Below, in pieces: positions 42,622-52,196 of a stretch of 64,000 nucleotides of DNA. The notes below the pieces were generated by a model that saw only the letters and a list, made by a program, of their open reading frames with translations, was not told the DNA's origin and did not search any database. A program made the position numbers and the translations under genes. Source of the DNA: Affinundibacterium seohonense (GTDB lineage: Bacteria; Pseudomonadota; Gammaproteobacteria; Burkholderiales; Burkholderiaceae_D); contig NZ_JACOFW010000004.1 in the NCBI RefSeq assembly GCF_014284305.1, forward strand, positions 62,001 to 126,000, written 5' to 3'. The stretch's first letter is position 1; every line of letters begins with the position of its first letter.

Positions 42622-44979
42622 CTAGCGTTTCAATTTCGCAAAAGCCGAAGCCATCGCGCTATTCACTGGAGCTGCTTGCTGTGAATGTTGTGCTTGACTG
42701 CGATGTTGATTGAGGCGTTTTGCATCGTCACGATCAGCACGTTGTTCAGGCTTGCTACCTGGTTGTGGCGCTGAATCGGTTAGTCGCATGGTTAAAGCGA
42801 TGCGCTTACGTTTTTCGTCAACTTCTAAGACTTTGACCTTCACGACCTGACCTGCTTTGACCACGGTGTGTGGGTCTTTAACAAAGGTATTGGAGAGTGC
42901 AGAAATATGCACCAGACCATCTTGATGAACGCCAATATCGACGAAAGCACCGAAAGCAGCGACGTTGGTGATCACGCCTTCGAGAATCATATCGGGGCGC
43001 AAATCGCGGATTTCTTCGACACCGTCTTTAAAGGTTGCAGTAGTGAATTCTGGGCGTGGATCACGACCAGGCTTTTCTAATTCTTTTAAAATATCTGTGA
43101 TCGTCGGAATACCAAATTTGTCATCCGCATATTTGGATGGACTGATGCTTTTCAGTACGCCGCTATCACCGATAATGGTTTTCACATCTTTCTTGATATC
43201 CGCGAGAATCTTTTCTACCAAAGGATAGGATTCAGGATGAACAGCGGAGGCGTCGAGAGGATTGTCGCCATTCATAATGCGTAAGAAGCCCGCTGCTTGC
43301 TCAAACGTCTTATCGCCTAAGCGTGGGACTGAACGCAACTCGGAGCGCGAAGTAAACATGCCTTTGGCATCACGATAATTGACGATGCTTTGCGCCACGC
43401 TGCTGGACAAGCCAGACACACGTGCCAGCAAAGGGGCAGATGCGGTGTTGACATCAACGCCGACCGCATTCACGCAATCCTCAACTACGGCATCGAGCGA
43501 GCGTGCTAATTGCGATTGGCCGACATCATGCTGATATTGACCCACGCCTATGGATTTAGGATCGATCTTCACCAGTTCAGCCAAAGGATCTTGCAGGCGA
43601 CGCGCAATCGACACCGCACCGCGAATCGTGACGTCTAAGTCTGGTAATTCTTTTGAAGCGAATTCGGAGGCAGAATACACGGAAGCACCGGCCTCAGATA
43701 CCACGATTTTGGTCAGTTTTAATTCAGGTTTGAGCTTGATTAAGTCTTGCGCTAATTTGTCCGTTTCACGTGAGGCTGTGCCGTTGCCGATAGAGATCAA
43801 AGACACATTATGTTTTGCGGCTAATTGCGCCAATACGTGCAAAGAACCATCCCAATCATTGCGCGGTTGATGTGGATAAATTGTGGCGTGTTCCATCACT
43901 TTGCCAGTGGCATCAACAATCGCGACTTTAACGCCAGTGCGCAAGCCTGGGTCAAGACCCATGGTGGCACGAGGTCCGGCGGGTGCTGCTAATAACAAGG
44001 CTTTGAGATTGCGCGCAAATACATTGATCGCTTCGACTTCGGCTTGCTCACGCAGGTTGGTCATTAACTCGGTTTCCATGTGCATGAACACTTTCACGCG
44101 CCATGCCCAACGCACGGTGTCGTTTAACCATTTGTCTGCGGCACGGTTTTTATTGCTGACGCCGAAGTGGGCGGCAATGCGGCTTTCGCAAGGATTGAGA
44201 GGCGCATCCCATTTTGGTTTCTCTTCTTCGGTGTCGAGGCGCAAAGTGACAGTGAGAAATTCTTCGCGACGACCACGGAAAATTGCTAAGGCACGGTGAG
44301 AAGGAATCGTGCCCAAAGTTTCTGAGTACGCAAAGTAATCGCTAAATTTAGCACCGGCATCTTCTTTGCCAGCTACGACAGCCGTTTCGACGATACCGTG
44401 ATCTAGCAAATATTCGCGTATCGATTGAATTAAAGTGGCGTCTTCCGCGAAGCGTTCCATCAAAATCTGACGCGCACCATCTAATGCAGCTTTGACATCG
44501 GCGACACCTGGATTTTCACCCGCAGCGGTGGTGAATGCTGGTTTTAAGTACGCTTCTGCGACAGTTTCCGGAACTAAGTTGGGGTCAGCCAATAAAGCAT
44601 CTGCCAGTGGTTGCAAACCAGCTTCGACCGCGATCTGCGCTTTGGTGCGACGCTTTTGTTTGTACGGCAAATATAAATCTTCTAAACGTGTTTTGTCTTC
44701 TGCCAAGCTGATTGCGGTCAGCAACTCCGGCGTCATTTTGTTTTGTTCTTCGATCGAAGCAATGATGGCAGCGCGGCGGTCTTCTAATTCGCGCAAATAG
44801 CGTAAGCGCTCTTCTAATAAACGCAGTTGCGTATCATCGAGTCCACCAGTGGCTTCTTTACGATAGCGAGAGATAAAGGGCACGGTCGCGCCTTCGTCTA
44901 AAAGGGCAACTGCAGCGGCGATTTGTGCTGGTTTGGCGGCGAGTTCTACGGCAAGGCGTTGTTCAATGGAAGGCAACAT
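42622..44979 (-). CDS. tex: Tex-family RNA-binding transcription accessory protein
   Basis: 785 residues. N-terminal Tex helical domain with [18 protein letters not shown], then a YqgF-like RNase H fold ([18 protein letters not shown]), helix-hairpin-helix units ([17 protein letters not shown] and [17 protein letters not shown]) and an S1 RNA-binding domain ([28 protein letters not shown]). A basic, Gln-rich tail ends the protein. Tex binds nucleic acid and affects transcription; the exact role is still unclear. Confidence 0.95.
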   Translation of the reverse strand: MLPSIEQRLAVELAAKPAQIAAAVALLDEGATVPFISRYRKEATGGLDDTQLRLLEERLRYLRELEDRRAAIIASIEEQNKMTPELLTAISLAEDKTRLEDLYLPYKQKRRTKAQIAVEAGLQPLADALLADPNLVPETVAEAYLKPAFTTAAGENPGVADVKAALDGARQILMERFAEDATLIQSIREYLLDHGIVETAVVAGKEDAGAKFSDYFAYSETLGTIPSHRALAIFRGRREEFLTVTLRLDTEEEKPKWDAPLNPCESRIAAHFGVSNKNRAADKWLNDTVRWAWRVKVFMHMETELMTNLREQAEVEAINVFARNLKALLLAAPAGPRATMGLDPGLRTGVKVAIVDATGKVMEHATIYPHQPRNDWDGSLHVLAQLAAKHNVSLISIGNGTASRETDKLAQDLIKLKPELKLTKIVVSEAGASVYSASEFASKELPDLDVTIRGAVSIARRLQDPLAELVKIDPKSIGVGQYQHDVGQSQLARSLDAVVEDCVNAVGVDVNTASAPLLARVSGLSSSVAQSIVNYRDAKGMFTSRSELRSVPRLGDKTFEQAAGFLRIMNGDNPLDASAVHPESYPLVEKILADIKKDVKTIIGDSGVLKSISPSKYADDKFGIPTITDILKELEKPGRDPRPEFTTATFKDGVEEIRDLRPDMILEGVITNVAAFGAFVDIGVHQDGLVHISALSNTFVKDPHTVVKAGQVVKVKVLEVDEKRKRIALTMRLTDSAPQPGSKPEQRADRDDAKRLNQHRSQAQHSQQAAPVNSAMASAFAKLKR

Positions 44980-45129
44980 AAAGGTTTCAAAAAAATCAGG
45001 GAAGTTAAATCAAGCTCGTGATCATACGCAATCTGTGAGATTGCGCCAGTCTTGACAAGAGAGAAAAAAGGCAATTGCGAAGCACATGTGTGAAGCGTAT
45101 CGCGCGGTTGAATGAGATGAGTTGCTGTT

Positions 45130-45549
45130 TTATGTTTTTGAATAGATGTCTGGAATATTGATTTCCATCATGATGTTTGGATTGCCGAGTTGCTGAAATC
45201 CAAAACGTTGATACAAGCCGCGTGCATTGCTGCTGGCGAGCATAAAGCGGCGTAGACCCTGCAATTGCGGATGCGACATTACTGCTTGAACTAATTGCAA
45301 GCTTAAACCGCGGCCTTGGTGTTGCGGCACAACGAATACGTCCATTAAATAGGCGAAGGTCGCAAAATCACTGACCACGCGGGCAAAGGCGATTTGTTGA
45401 CCGTTCTCATAGCCGCCAAAACATAATGAGTTGCTGATGGATTGTTCAACCAGGGAACGTGGAATATTCAATGCCCAAGTGCTTCCTTTCGATAAAAAAG
45501 CATGAATGACGTCGAGATCGAGTCGGGTCTTGTCGTTACTGATTTCCAT
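45130..45549 (-). CDS. GNAT family N-acetyltransferase
   Basis: 139-residue acetyltransferase. The acetyl-CoA-binding motif A is VFVVPQHQGRGLSLQLVQAV (with QGRGL), and the C-terminal ARGLYQRFGFQQLGNPNIMM is typical. The substrate cannot be read from sequence. It lies 43 bp downstream of prmC on the same strand. Confidence 0.88.
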   Translation of the reverse strand: MEISNDKTRLDLDVIHAFLSKGSTWALNIPRSLVEQSISNSLCFGGYENGQQIAFARVVSDFATFAYLMDVFVVPQHQGRGLSLQLVQAVMSHPQLQGLRRFMLASSNARGLYQRFGFQQLGNPNIMMEINIPDIYSKT

Positions 45550-45592
45550 CTTTCTTATCCTATTTTCTTCCTATTTTTGGCTAGTACTCTGA

Positions 45593-46432
45593 CTAGGCCA
45601 GCCAACGGCCGCCGGTGACGCGCCATATACCAGCCAAATCCTGCCAGCTTTGCACTTCGCTAAATCCACGATCTCGTAAAAGCGTCTGAACATCTTGTGA
45701 TTGATGGTAGCCATGCTCCATCAAAAGCCAACCATCTTTCGCTAAATACGCAGGCGCATCACCAATAATTTTTCTATACGCACTCAAGCCATCGGCGTGG
45801 TCGGTCAGCGCATTGATAGGTTCAAAACGTAAATCACCCTGACTTAGGTGTTCATCATCTTTGACGATATACGGTGGGTTGCTAACGATGGTATTAAATC
45901 GTTGTGGAGGGATTTGTTGATACCAATCGCTTTGGTAAAACGCGATCGAGGGGCGGTCCTTGAGTAATTTGTCGGCATTGAATTTGGCAATTTCCAAAGC
46001 ATCGTTGCTGATGTCACAAGCGTAAATCGTTAAATCATGACGTTGTACTGCGATGCTAATGGCAATCGCACCAGAGCCGGTGCCCATATCAAGCAGGCTT
46101 GCCTTGTCTGGTGTGTGTTGTAGGGCGAGTTCAACTAATAATTCGGTGTCAGGGCGCGGAATCAACACGGCTGGATTGACCTTGAAGCTAAGTCCAAAAA
46201 ACTCGCGCTCGCCGATCAAATAGGCCAATGGTTCGCCGTCTACGCGCTTCTGTACCAAATTATTGAGTGCAGTAATTTGCCCGGCGCTCAGTTGGCGATC
46301 ACTTTGTGTGATTAACTGAACTCTGCTCAATTCACCGACATGGCTTAACAACATGCGGGTTTCGAGTGCATCTAAGGGAGACTTTTGTTGACAGGCAGCG
46401 ATACTGTCGTCAACTGAAAACCACTCACTCAT
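45593..46432 (-). CDS. prmC: Peptide chain release factor N5-glutamine methyltransferase PrmC
   Basis: Methylates the GGQ glutamine of release factors RF1/RF2, 279 residues. N-terminal helical domain, then the AdoMet-binding motif LLDMGTGSGAIAISIAV and the catalytic NPPY in IVSNPPYIVKDD. The upstream PRPDTELLVE motif is characteristic of PrmC. Its start abuts the dsbB stop; prfA is not next to it in this window. Confidence 0.95.
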   Translation of the reverse strand: MSEWFSVDDSIAACQQKSPLDALETRMLLSHVGELSRVQLITQSDRQLSAGQITALNNLVQKRVDGEPLAYLIGEREFFGLSFKVNPAVLIPRPDTELLVELALQHTPDKASLLDMGTGSGAIAISIAVQRHDLTIYACDISNDALEIAKFNADKLLKDRPSIAFYQSDWYQQIPPQRFNTIVSNPPYIVKDDEHLSQGDLRFEPINALTDHADGLSAYRKIIGDAPAYLAKDGWLLMEHGYHQSQDVQTLLRDRGFSEVQSWQDLAGIWRVTGGRWLA

Positions 46433-46944
46433 TACAGCTTGTTCGCAAAAATGCTTGGTTCTTTAGGCTTGGTTACTAGCAAATAGATTGAGGCGACCGC
46501 AAATACCAGAAACCAGACCAGTGCCCAAGTCGGAATCGATAAGCCCAAGATGGGATCATATGGTGTTTCACATAAGCCATTGGCTCGGAACATCACGGGA
46601 AATAACTTGGCAGGAAAGAGGCTATTGATAGGCCCAGACCATAGATCTGCACCGCAAGATCCGAGTGGTTGTGCAATCACCCATAACTGATAGCTAGCGA
46701 TGCCACCACCAATTAAGCTAAACGATAAGCTTGCCGACATCGCTCCACGCATGAATTTTGGTTTGAATAAGCTGAGTAAACAAACTAGGGCAATCAAAGC
46801 AAATGCATAGCGCTGGATGACGCAAAACGGACAGGGCAGCATATCCAGCACCAGTTGCAAATACATTGCAAAGCCAAGCAAACCAAGGCAAGCGAGAATA
46901 ATGGTGATCAAGAGTGCTTTTGTACGATTCATGACAAGTTCCAA
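46432..46944 (-). CDS. dsbB: Disulfide bond formation protein DsbB
   Basis: Inner-membrane quinone reductase that reoxidises DsbA, 170 residues from the first ATG; MNRTKALLITII, four codons on, may be the real start. Four membrane helices. The first periplasmic pair is in LPCPFCVIQRYAF, and the second cysteine pair is in SCGADLW and LCETPYDPIL. The partner DsbA is not in the window. It overlaps prmC by one base. Confidence 0.94.
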   Translation of the reverse strand: MELVMNRTKALLITIILACLGLLGFAMYLQLVLDMLPCPFCVIQRYAFALIALVCLLSLFKPKFMRGAMSASLSFSLIGGGIASYQLWVIAQPLGSCGADLWSGPINSLFPAKLFPVMFRANGLCETPYDPILGLSIPTWALVWFLVFAVASIYLLVTKPKEPSIFANKL

Positions 46945-47193
46945 GTGACTTCAATAATGTTCAGCGATATTCAATCGAGAGGGCGTAAGCATACTAGATT
47001 TAGCCATCTTTACGCAAAGTTATAGACTTGGCGCATTTCGTACGCGACAGGCTAAGTGACTGTCTTGGTAAAGGAAAGTTCCCCTGCAACGTCTTACACT
47101 GGCTGGCAGATCTTGGTGAAGCAGTCTATCATCACGTTATCATCGCTCAATTCAGCGTATTTTATAAATGTTCCCAGAAGCAAAGGAAGTACC

Positions 47194-49272
47194 ATGTCTA
47201 GTAATGTCGTTCGCGCTGTTTGCCCTCATGATTGCCCTGATACCTGTGCCTTGTTGGTGACAGTCAAAGATGGGGTGGCAACCGAGGTCAAGGGTGATCC
47301 TGATCATCCGACTACGGCTGGTGTCTTATGCACCAAAGTGGCGCGTTATACCGAACGTACTTACCATCCTGATCGCTTGCTCTATCCGCAAAAGCGGGTT
47401 GGCAACAAAGGCGAAGGTAAGTTTGAACGGATAAGTTGGGATGAAGCGATTCAGACCATCGCGAGCCGACTTAGAGAAATCGCTGCCCGTAATCCATTGG
47501 CGATTATGCCCTATAGCTATGCAGGAACCATGGGCTTGGTGCAAGGCGAAAGCATGGCGGCGCGGGTGTTGAATAAACTGGGTGCGTCTTTCTTAGACAG
47601 AACAATTTGTGCGTCGGCAGGTGGAGTTGGCTATAAATATACGTTGGGCGACCGCATTGGTACCGATGTCGAACAAACGCAAAACGCCCGTTTGATTATT
47701 ATCTGGGGCGGCAATCCTATCGCCTCGAATCTCCATTTTTGGACACGCGTACAAGAAGCAAAACGCAATGGTGCCAAAATTATTGCGATTGATCCTTATC
47801 GCTCCTTGAGTGCCGAGAAATGTCATCAACATATCGCAGTGCGAGCAGGGACCGACTCGGCATTGGTGTTAGGGATGATGCATGTGTTGATCAAAGAGGA
47901 CTTGCTCGATCACGATTACATCGCGCAATACACGCTTGGATTTGAACAATTGCAACAACGTGTTGCTGAGTGGACTCCAGAAAAAGTCGCTGAAATTTGC
48001 GGCATCACTGTCGAAGAAATAATCGGCCTTGCGCGGGACTATGGTGAAGGCGCAAAACGTGGTGAACCTAGCTTGATTCGCATGAATTATGGGGTGCAGC
48101 GTACGCACGGCGGTGGCATGGCGGTGCGTAATATTTCATGTTTGCCCGCGCTAGTTGGTGCTTGGCGTCATGCCGCGGGTGGTGTTTTATTGTCGTCTTC
48201 AGGTAGCTTCGTAAAAAACTCAGCCGCATTAGAGCGTCCGGATTTATTCCCGGCTGCTCAGGCTAGTCGTACTTTGAATATGAGCGACATCGGCGACACC
48301 TTGTTGCATCCTGGTTCAGACGAATTTGGTCCCAAGGTAGAGGCCGTGATCGTATATAACTCGAATCCGGTGGCAATTGCGCCTGACTCCTCTGCCGTTG
48401 CACTAGGGTTTGCACGGGAAGATCTGTTCACTGTGGTACTAGAACATTTTCAGACAGATACCGCGGATTACGCCGATATTCTGTTGCCAGCAACGACGCA
48501 GTTAGAGCATCTTGATGCGCACTCGGCCTATGGACATCGTTATATGATGGCGAGCAATCCGTCGATTGCACCGATCGGTGAATCCAAACCCAATACTGAA
48601 GTTTTCCGCTTGCTTGCGAAAGCATTGGGTTTCACCGACCCTTGTTTTGCCGAGACGGATGATGAATTGGGCGCGCTGGCATTTAACTACCAACACCCTC
48701 GTACTCAACACACCAATTGGGAACAGTTGAAACAGTCTGGCTGGTCAAAACTACAGATGCCTGAAGTCCCGTTCGCGCATGGTGGTTTTACCACGCCGTC
48801 GGGTAAGTGTGAATTTTATAGCCAACAGATGTTAGACGCTGGATTAGATCCTTTACCCGCGTATATTCCACCCTATGAATCTGTGATCAGCAATCCGCAA
48901 TTGGCTGCCAAATATCCTTTGGCGATGATTTCGCCGCCGGCGCGTAATTTTCTGAATTCGACCTTTGTGAATGTAAAGAGTTTGCGCGATACCGAAGGGG
49001 AGCCGCATTTGGATATGCACCCAGACGATGCTGCGGTTCGTCACATTTCCGCTGGTCAGATGGTACGGATTTTTAATGATAGAGGCAGTTTTGTGGCAAA
49101 AGCTCGGTTGACCGAAAAAGCCAAACCTGGGCTGGTGGTCGGGCTCTCCATTTGGTGGAAAAAACTCGCTTCCGATCATAAGAATGCTAATGAAGTCACC
49201 AGCCAGCAATTGACGGACATGGGTGGCGGTCCAACCTTTTACGATCTTTTAGTGCAAGTAGAAAAGGCGTGA
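47194..49272 (+). CDS. Molybdopterin oxidoreductase (DMSO reductase superfamily)
   Basis: About 692 residues from the ATG at 47194, which follows an AAAGGAAG ribosome site; the frame opens 138 bp earlier without a plausible N-terminus. An N-terminal 4Fe-4S site is formed by CPHDCPDTC and the later VLCTK. Molybdopterin-binding segments include IIWGGNPIASNLHFW, EHFQTDTADYADILLPATTQLEHLD and the C-terminal molydop-binding domain. No Tat signal is seen, so it is probably cytoplasmic. The substrate is unknown. Confidence 0.88.
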   Translation: MSSNVVRAVCPHDCPDTCALLVTVKDGVATEVKGDPDHPTTAGVLCTKVARYTERTYHPDRLLYPQKRVGNKGEGKFERISWDEAIQTIASRLREIAARNPLAIMPYSYAGTMGLVQGESMAARVLNKLGASFLDRTICASAGGVGYKYTLGDRIGTDVEQTQNARLIIIWGGNPIASNLHFWTRVQEAKRNGAKIIAIDPYRSLSAEKCHQHIAVRAGTDSALVLGMMHVLIKEDLLDHDYIAQYTLGFEQLQQRVAEWTPEKVAEICGITVEEIIGLARDYGEGAKRGEPSLIRMNYGVQRTHGGGMAVRNISCLPALVGAWRHAAGGVLLSSSGSFVKNSAALERPDLFPAAQASRTLNMSDIGDTLLHPGSDEFGPKVEAVIVYNSNPVAIAPDSSAVALGFAREDLFTVVLEHFQTDTADYADILLPATTQLEHLDAHSAYGHRYMMASNPSIAPIGESKPNTEVFRLLAKALGFTDPCFAETDDELGALAFNYQHPRTQHTNWEQLKQSGWSKLQMPEVPFAHGGFTTPSGKCEFYSQQMLDAGLDPLPAYIPPYESVISNPQLAAKYPLAMISPPARNFLNSTFVNVKSLRDTEGEPHLDMHPDDAAVRHISAGQMVRIFNDRGSFVAKARLTEKAKPGLVVGLSIWWKKLASDHKNANEVTSQQLTDMGGGPTFYDLLVQVEKA

Positions 49273-49508
49273 TGCCGACCCTTTGTTTATGTTGCGCCGC
49301 AAAATTTCCTAGAATCCTTACTCAGTTTTAGGATTTTTGCGAGGCTAATTCGCACCAACAATGGTCACAGCGCAATGCTTGGTGTATCTTGTTGGTGCAT
49401 TTGGTTTTAAGAAAACATGTTCGTTTTCCTGCATCCAAGAAATCACTGTCGTTTAAACTCGGTGGGATTGCCACGCAGTGGATTGAACAAATAAAAATGG
49501 AGACAATA

Positions 49509-51212
49509 ATGAATACAGCGACCAACATAGATAAATTTTGGCTGAAGTCTTATCCGCCAAGCGTACCCGCCGAGATCGACGTCAATCAGTACAAATCTTT
49601 AGTACATTTATTGGAAGAGGCATTTAAGTCCTTTGCTGATCGCAAAGCATACGTCTGTATGGACAAGTTCATGACCTATGGCGAAGTTGATGCGATGTCG
49701 AAGAAAGTCGCAGCATGGCTGCAGAGCCGTGGCTTAAAACCCGGTGCGCGCGTAGCTGTCATGATGCCTAACCTCTTGCAATATCCAGTGGCGCTAGCTG
49801 CTATTTTGCGTGCAGGTTATATCGTGGTGAACGTCAATCCTTTATACACGCATCGTGAACTTGAGCATCAACTAAAAGACTCTGGCGCAGAGGTGATTTT
49901 TGTTTTAGAAAATTTCGCGACAACTTTAGAGCATTCGATTGCGGGCACCAACATTAAACACGTTGTGGTGTGTGCGATGGGTGATTTGTTGGGTGGGGTG
50001 AAAGGCACGATCGTGAATCTGGTGGTGCGTCATGTGAAGAAATTGGTCCCTGCGTTTTCTTTGCCAGGATCTTTCCGCTTTAATGACATCGTCGCTCAAG
50101 GTGCTTCGATGAAGTTTCAACCAGTCGAGTCCAAGCTTGATGATGTCGCCTTCTTGCAATATACCGGTGGTACGACGGGTGTTTCAAAAGGCGCGGTGTT
50201 GAGTCATCGTAATGTGGTGGCAAACGTATTGCAGAATCACGCTTGGCTCAAACCGAGCATGGATGCCCATAAAGAAACACCGCAATTGGTGTTTGTGTGT
50301 GCTTTACCGCTGTACCATATCTTCGCTCTGACCGTATGTAATATGGTTGGTACGCGTATTGGTGGCTTGAATGTGTTAATCCCAAATCCGCGCGACATTC
50401 CAGGTTTTGTGAAAGAACTCAAAAAATACAAGATCAATATTTTCCCGGCGGTGAACACACTCTATAACGCACTGTTGAATAATCCAGAATTTGCAAATAC
50501 TGATTTCTCTGGTTATTTGTGCTGTACAGGTGGCGGTATGGCGGTACAAAAAGCCGTAGCGGAACGTTGGAAAGCGGTCACTGGTTGTGCGATTGCAGAA
50601 GGTTACGGCTTGTCAGAAACATCTCCGGTAGCAACAGCGAACTATGCTGATTCAAAAGAATTCACCGGCAGTATTGGTCTGCCGATTTCTTCTACAGAAA
50701 TTGCCATTTTGGATGACGATGGCAAGCCTGTGCCACTTGGTGAAAGCGGCGAAATCGCTATTCGTGGACCGCAAGTGATGCTCGGTTATTGGAACCGTCC
50801 AGATGAAACCGCGAATGCATTTACCCCTGACGGATTCTTTAAGTCGGGTGACATTGGGATCATGGATGAACGTGGTTTTACCAAAATTGTTGACCGTAAA
50901 AAAGACATGATTTTGGTCTCAGGCTTTAATGTCTACCCAACCGAAATCGAAGGCGTCGTGGCTGGTCATCCAGGTGTCTTGGAATGTGCTTGCGTGGGTG
51001 TTCCAGACGAAAACTCTGGTGAGGCGGTCAAGTTATTCGTCGTCAAGAAAGATCCAGCGCTGACGAAAGAAGATTTGATGGCGTTCTGTAAGGAAGAATT
51101 TACCGCTTACAAGAAACCAAAATACATTGAGTTCCGCACTGAGTTACCAAAGACCAACGTCGGTAAAATTTTGCGTCGTGCTTTGCGGGATGAAGCTAAA
51201 AAGGCAGCGTAA
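49509..51212 (+). CDS. fadD: Long-chain fatty-acid--CoA ligase (FadD-like)
   Basis: ATP-dependent acyl-CoA synthetase feeding beta-oxidation, about 567 residues from the ATG at 49509 with GGAG 8 nt upstream. ANL-superfamily motifs are LQYTGGTTGVSKGAVLSHRN (P-loop), GYGLSETSPVA, the ADP-binding GDIGIMDERGF with hinge DRKKDMILVSGFNVYPTEIE, and the catalytic lysine in KTNVGKILRRALR. It is followed by a strong terminator and is monocistronic. Confidence 0.92.
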   Translation: MNTATNIDKFWLKSYPPSVPAEIDVNQYKSLVHLLEEAFKSFADRKAYVCMDKFMTYGEVDAMSKKVAAWLQSRGLKPGARVAVMMPNLLQYPVALAAILRAGYIVVNVNPLYTHRELEHQLKDSGAEVIFVLENFATTLEHSIAGTNIKHVVVCAMGDLLGGVKGTIVNLVVRHVKKLVPAFSLPGSFRFNDIVAQGASMKFQPVESKLDDVAFLQYTGGTTGVSKGAVLSHRNVVANVLQNHAWLKPSMDAHKETPQLVFVCALPLYHIFALTVCNMVGTRIGGLNVLIPNPRDIPGFVKELKKYKINIFPAVNTLYNALLNNPEFANTDFSGYLCCTGGGMAVQKAVAERWKAVTGCAIAEGYGLSETSPVATANYADSKEFTGSIGLPISSTEIAILDDDGKPVPLGESGEIAIRGPQVMLGYWNRPDETANAFTPDGFFKSGDIGIMDERGFTKIVDRKKDMILVSGFNVYPTEIEGVVAGHPGVLECACVGVPDENSGEAVKLFVVKKDPALTKEDLMAFCKEEFTAYKKPKYIEFRTELPKTNVGKILRRALRDEAKKAA

Positions 51213-51269
51213 TTTTTTAGACTTTCCAAGCATGGTGTCATGTTAGTCAAAGTAGTAAAAAATCACAAC

Positions 51270-51305
51270 AAGCCCCCAAACTGTGAGTCATAGTTTGGGG
51301 GCTTT
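51270..51305. terminator. Bidirectional terminator, fadD / L,D-transpeptidase
   Basis: Perfect 13-bp stem (51270-51282 with 51292-51304; AAGCCCCCAAACT) with a 9-nt loop between convergent genes. Confidence 0.93.
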
Positions 51306-51306
51306 G

Positions 51307-52068
51307 TCATTGATAAGGAAGTGCTAACGAATTGTCTTCAGGCATGATGTAGGCAAATCCAAGACTCTTGCTGAAGACATGGCGAAGTGTTTTTTCGTAA
51401 AACTCCTTTGACACGTTGATACACCCAAAGCTAATTCGATTATCGGCAGAGGATGTAGATTGCATCCTTTCTCGTCGGCGCTCTTTGGCATTCCCTTCAA
51501 AAATACGATGCAAAGAAATTGACGCTTCGTAATCGATCCAAAAGATATCTTGTCCATGCAGATCATGCCCAAATTCCATTGGAAAGCGACCTGCTGGTGT
51601 AATCCTATCTGCAGGTCTGATTTTTGCCAGCGTATGTTGGTTGGTATTGGGTATTAGTTTATCGCCAACGGCCAAACCTAATAAAACGGGTGTGGTACCA
51701 GCCAATGTTCCGTCACTGTGAAAGATCAGTAATTGAGCATGGGCTTTGTCAATAATTAAGTAGGGCGCACTTTGATTGTCGCCAGTTTCGGTGATCCAGC
51801 TTGTGAGCTCGATCAATTGCGATGATGCTGGTCCTTGATCGAAATAGACAAAGTTTGTCATGTCATGACTGCTGATGGAGCTATCAGCTCCGCGTGAAGT
51901 GATGGGTTCGACGGCTTTCACTATCGGTTTTACTATCGACATCCGATCAAGGTTTTCAACGTCGATTTGCGGCCGAGCTTGGGGATGTGCATTGGTTGAT
52001 GTCGCGATTGCTACACCGACGATTAGAGGCCACAAGAGACACTGAAGAAAGCGATTTTTTGTACACAT
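51307..52068 (-). CDS. L,D-transpeptidase (YkuD-like) family protein, exported
   Basis: 253 residues with an N-terminal signal or anchor (CLLWPLIVGVAIATSTNAHPQA). The catalytic-domain features are the strand PYLIIDKAHAQLLIFHSDG, the histidine in ASISLHRI, and the nucleophile region RISFGCINVSKEFYE with the catalytic cysteine. The family usually has SHGCIRM; SFGCINV is a variant. It would cross-link peptidoglycan or attach envelope proteins. It lies next to a broken adhesin gene on the same strand. Confidence 0.8.
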   Translation of the reverse strand: MCTKNRFLQCLLWPLIVGVAIATSTNAHPQARPQIDVENLDRMSIVKPIVKAVEPITSRGADSSISSHDMTNFVYFDQGPASSQLIELTSWITETGDNQSAPYLIIDKAHAQLLIFHSDGTLAGTTPVLLGLAVGDKLIPNTNQHTLAKIRPADRITPAGRFPMEFGHDLHGQDIFWIDYEASISLHRIFEGNAKERRRERMQSTSSADNRISFGCINVSKEFYEKTLRHVFSKSLGFAYIMPEDNSLALPYQ

Positions 52069-52196
52069 AAGGCGTCGTTATTTGGGCAATAAGTTTGAAT
52101 TTCTTTGGTCAGTGAGCGATTAGAATGCGATAAAAAAACGCTAAAGGAGATCGCAACTTGAAATCTTGTTTCAGCTTGCGATCTTTGCTCCTTTAT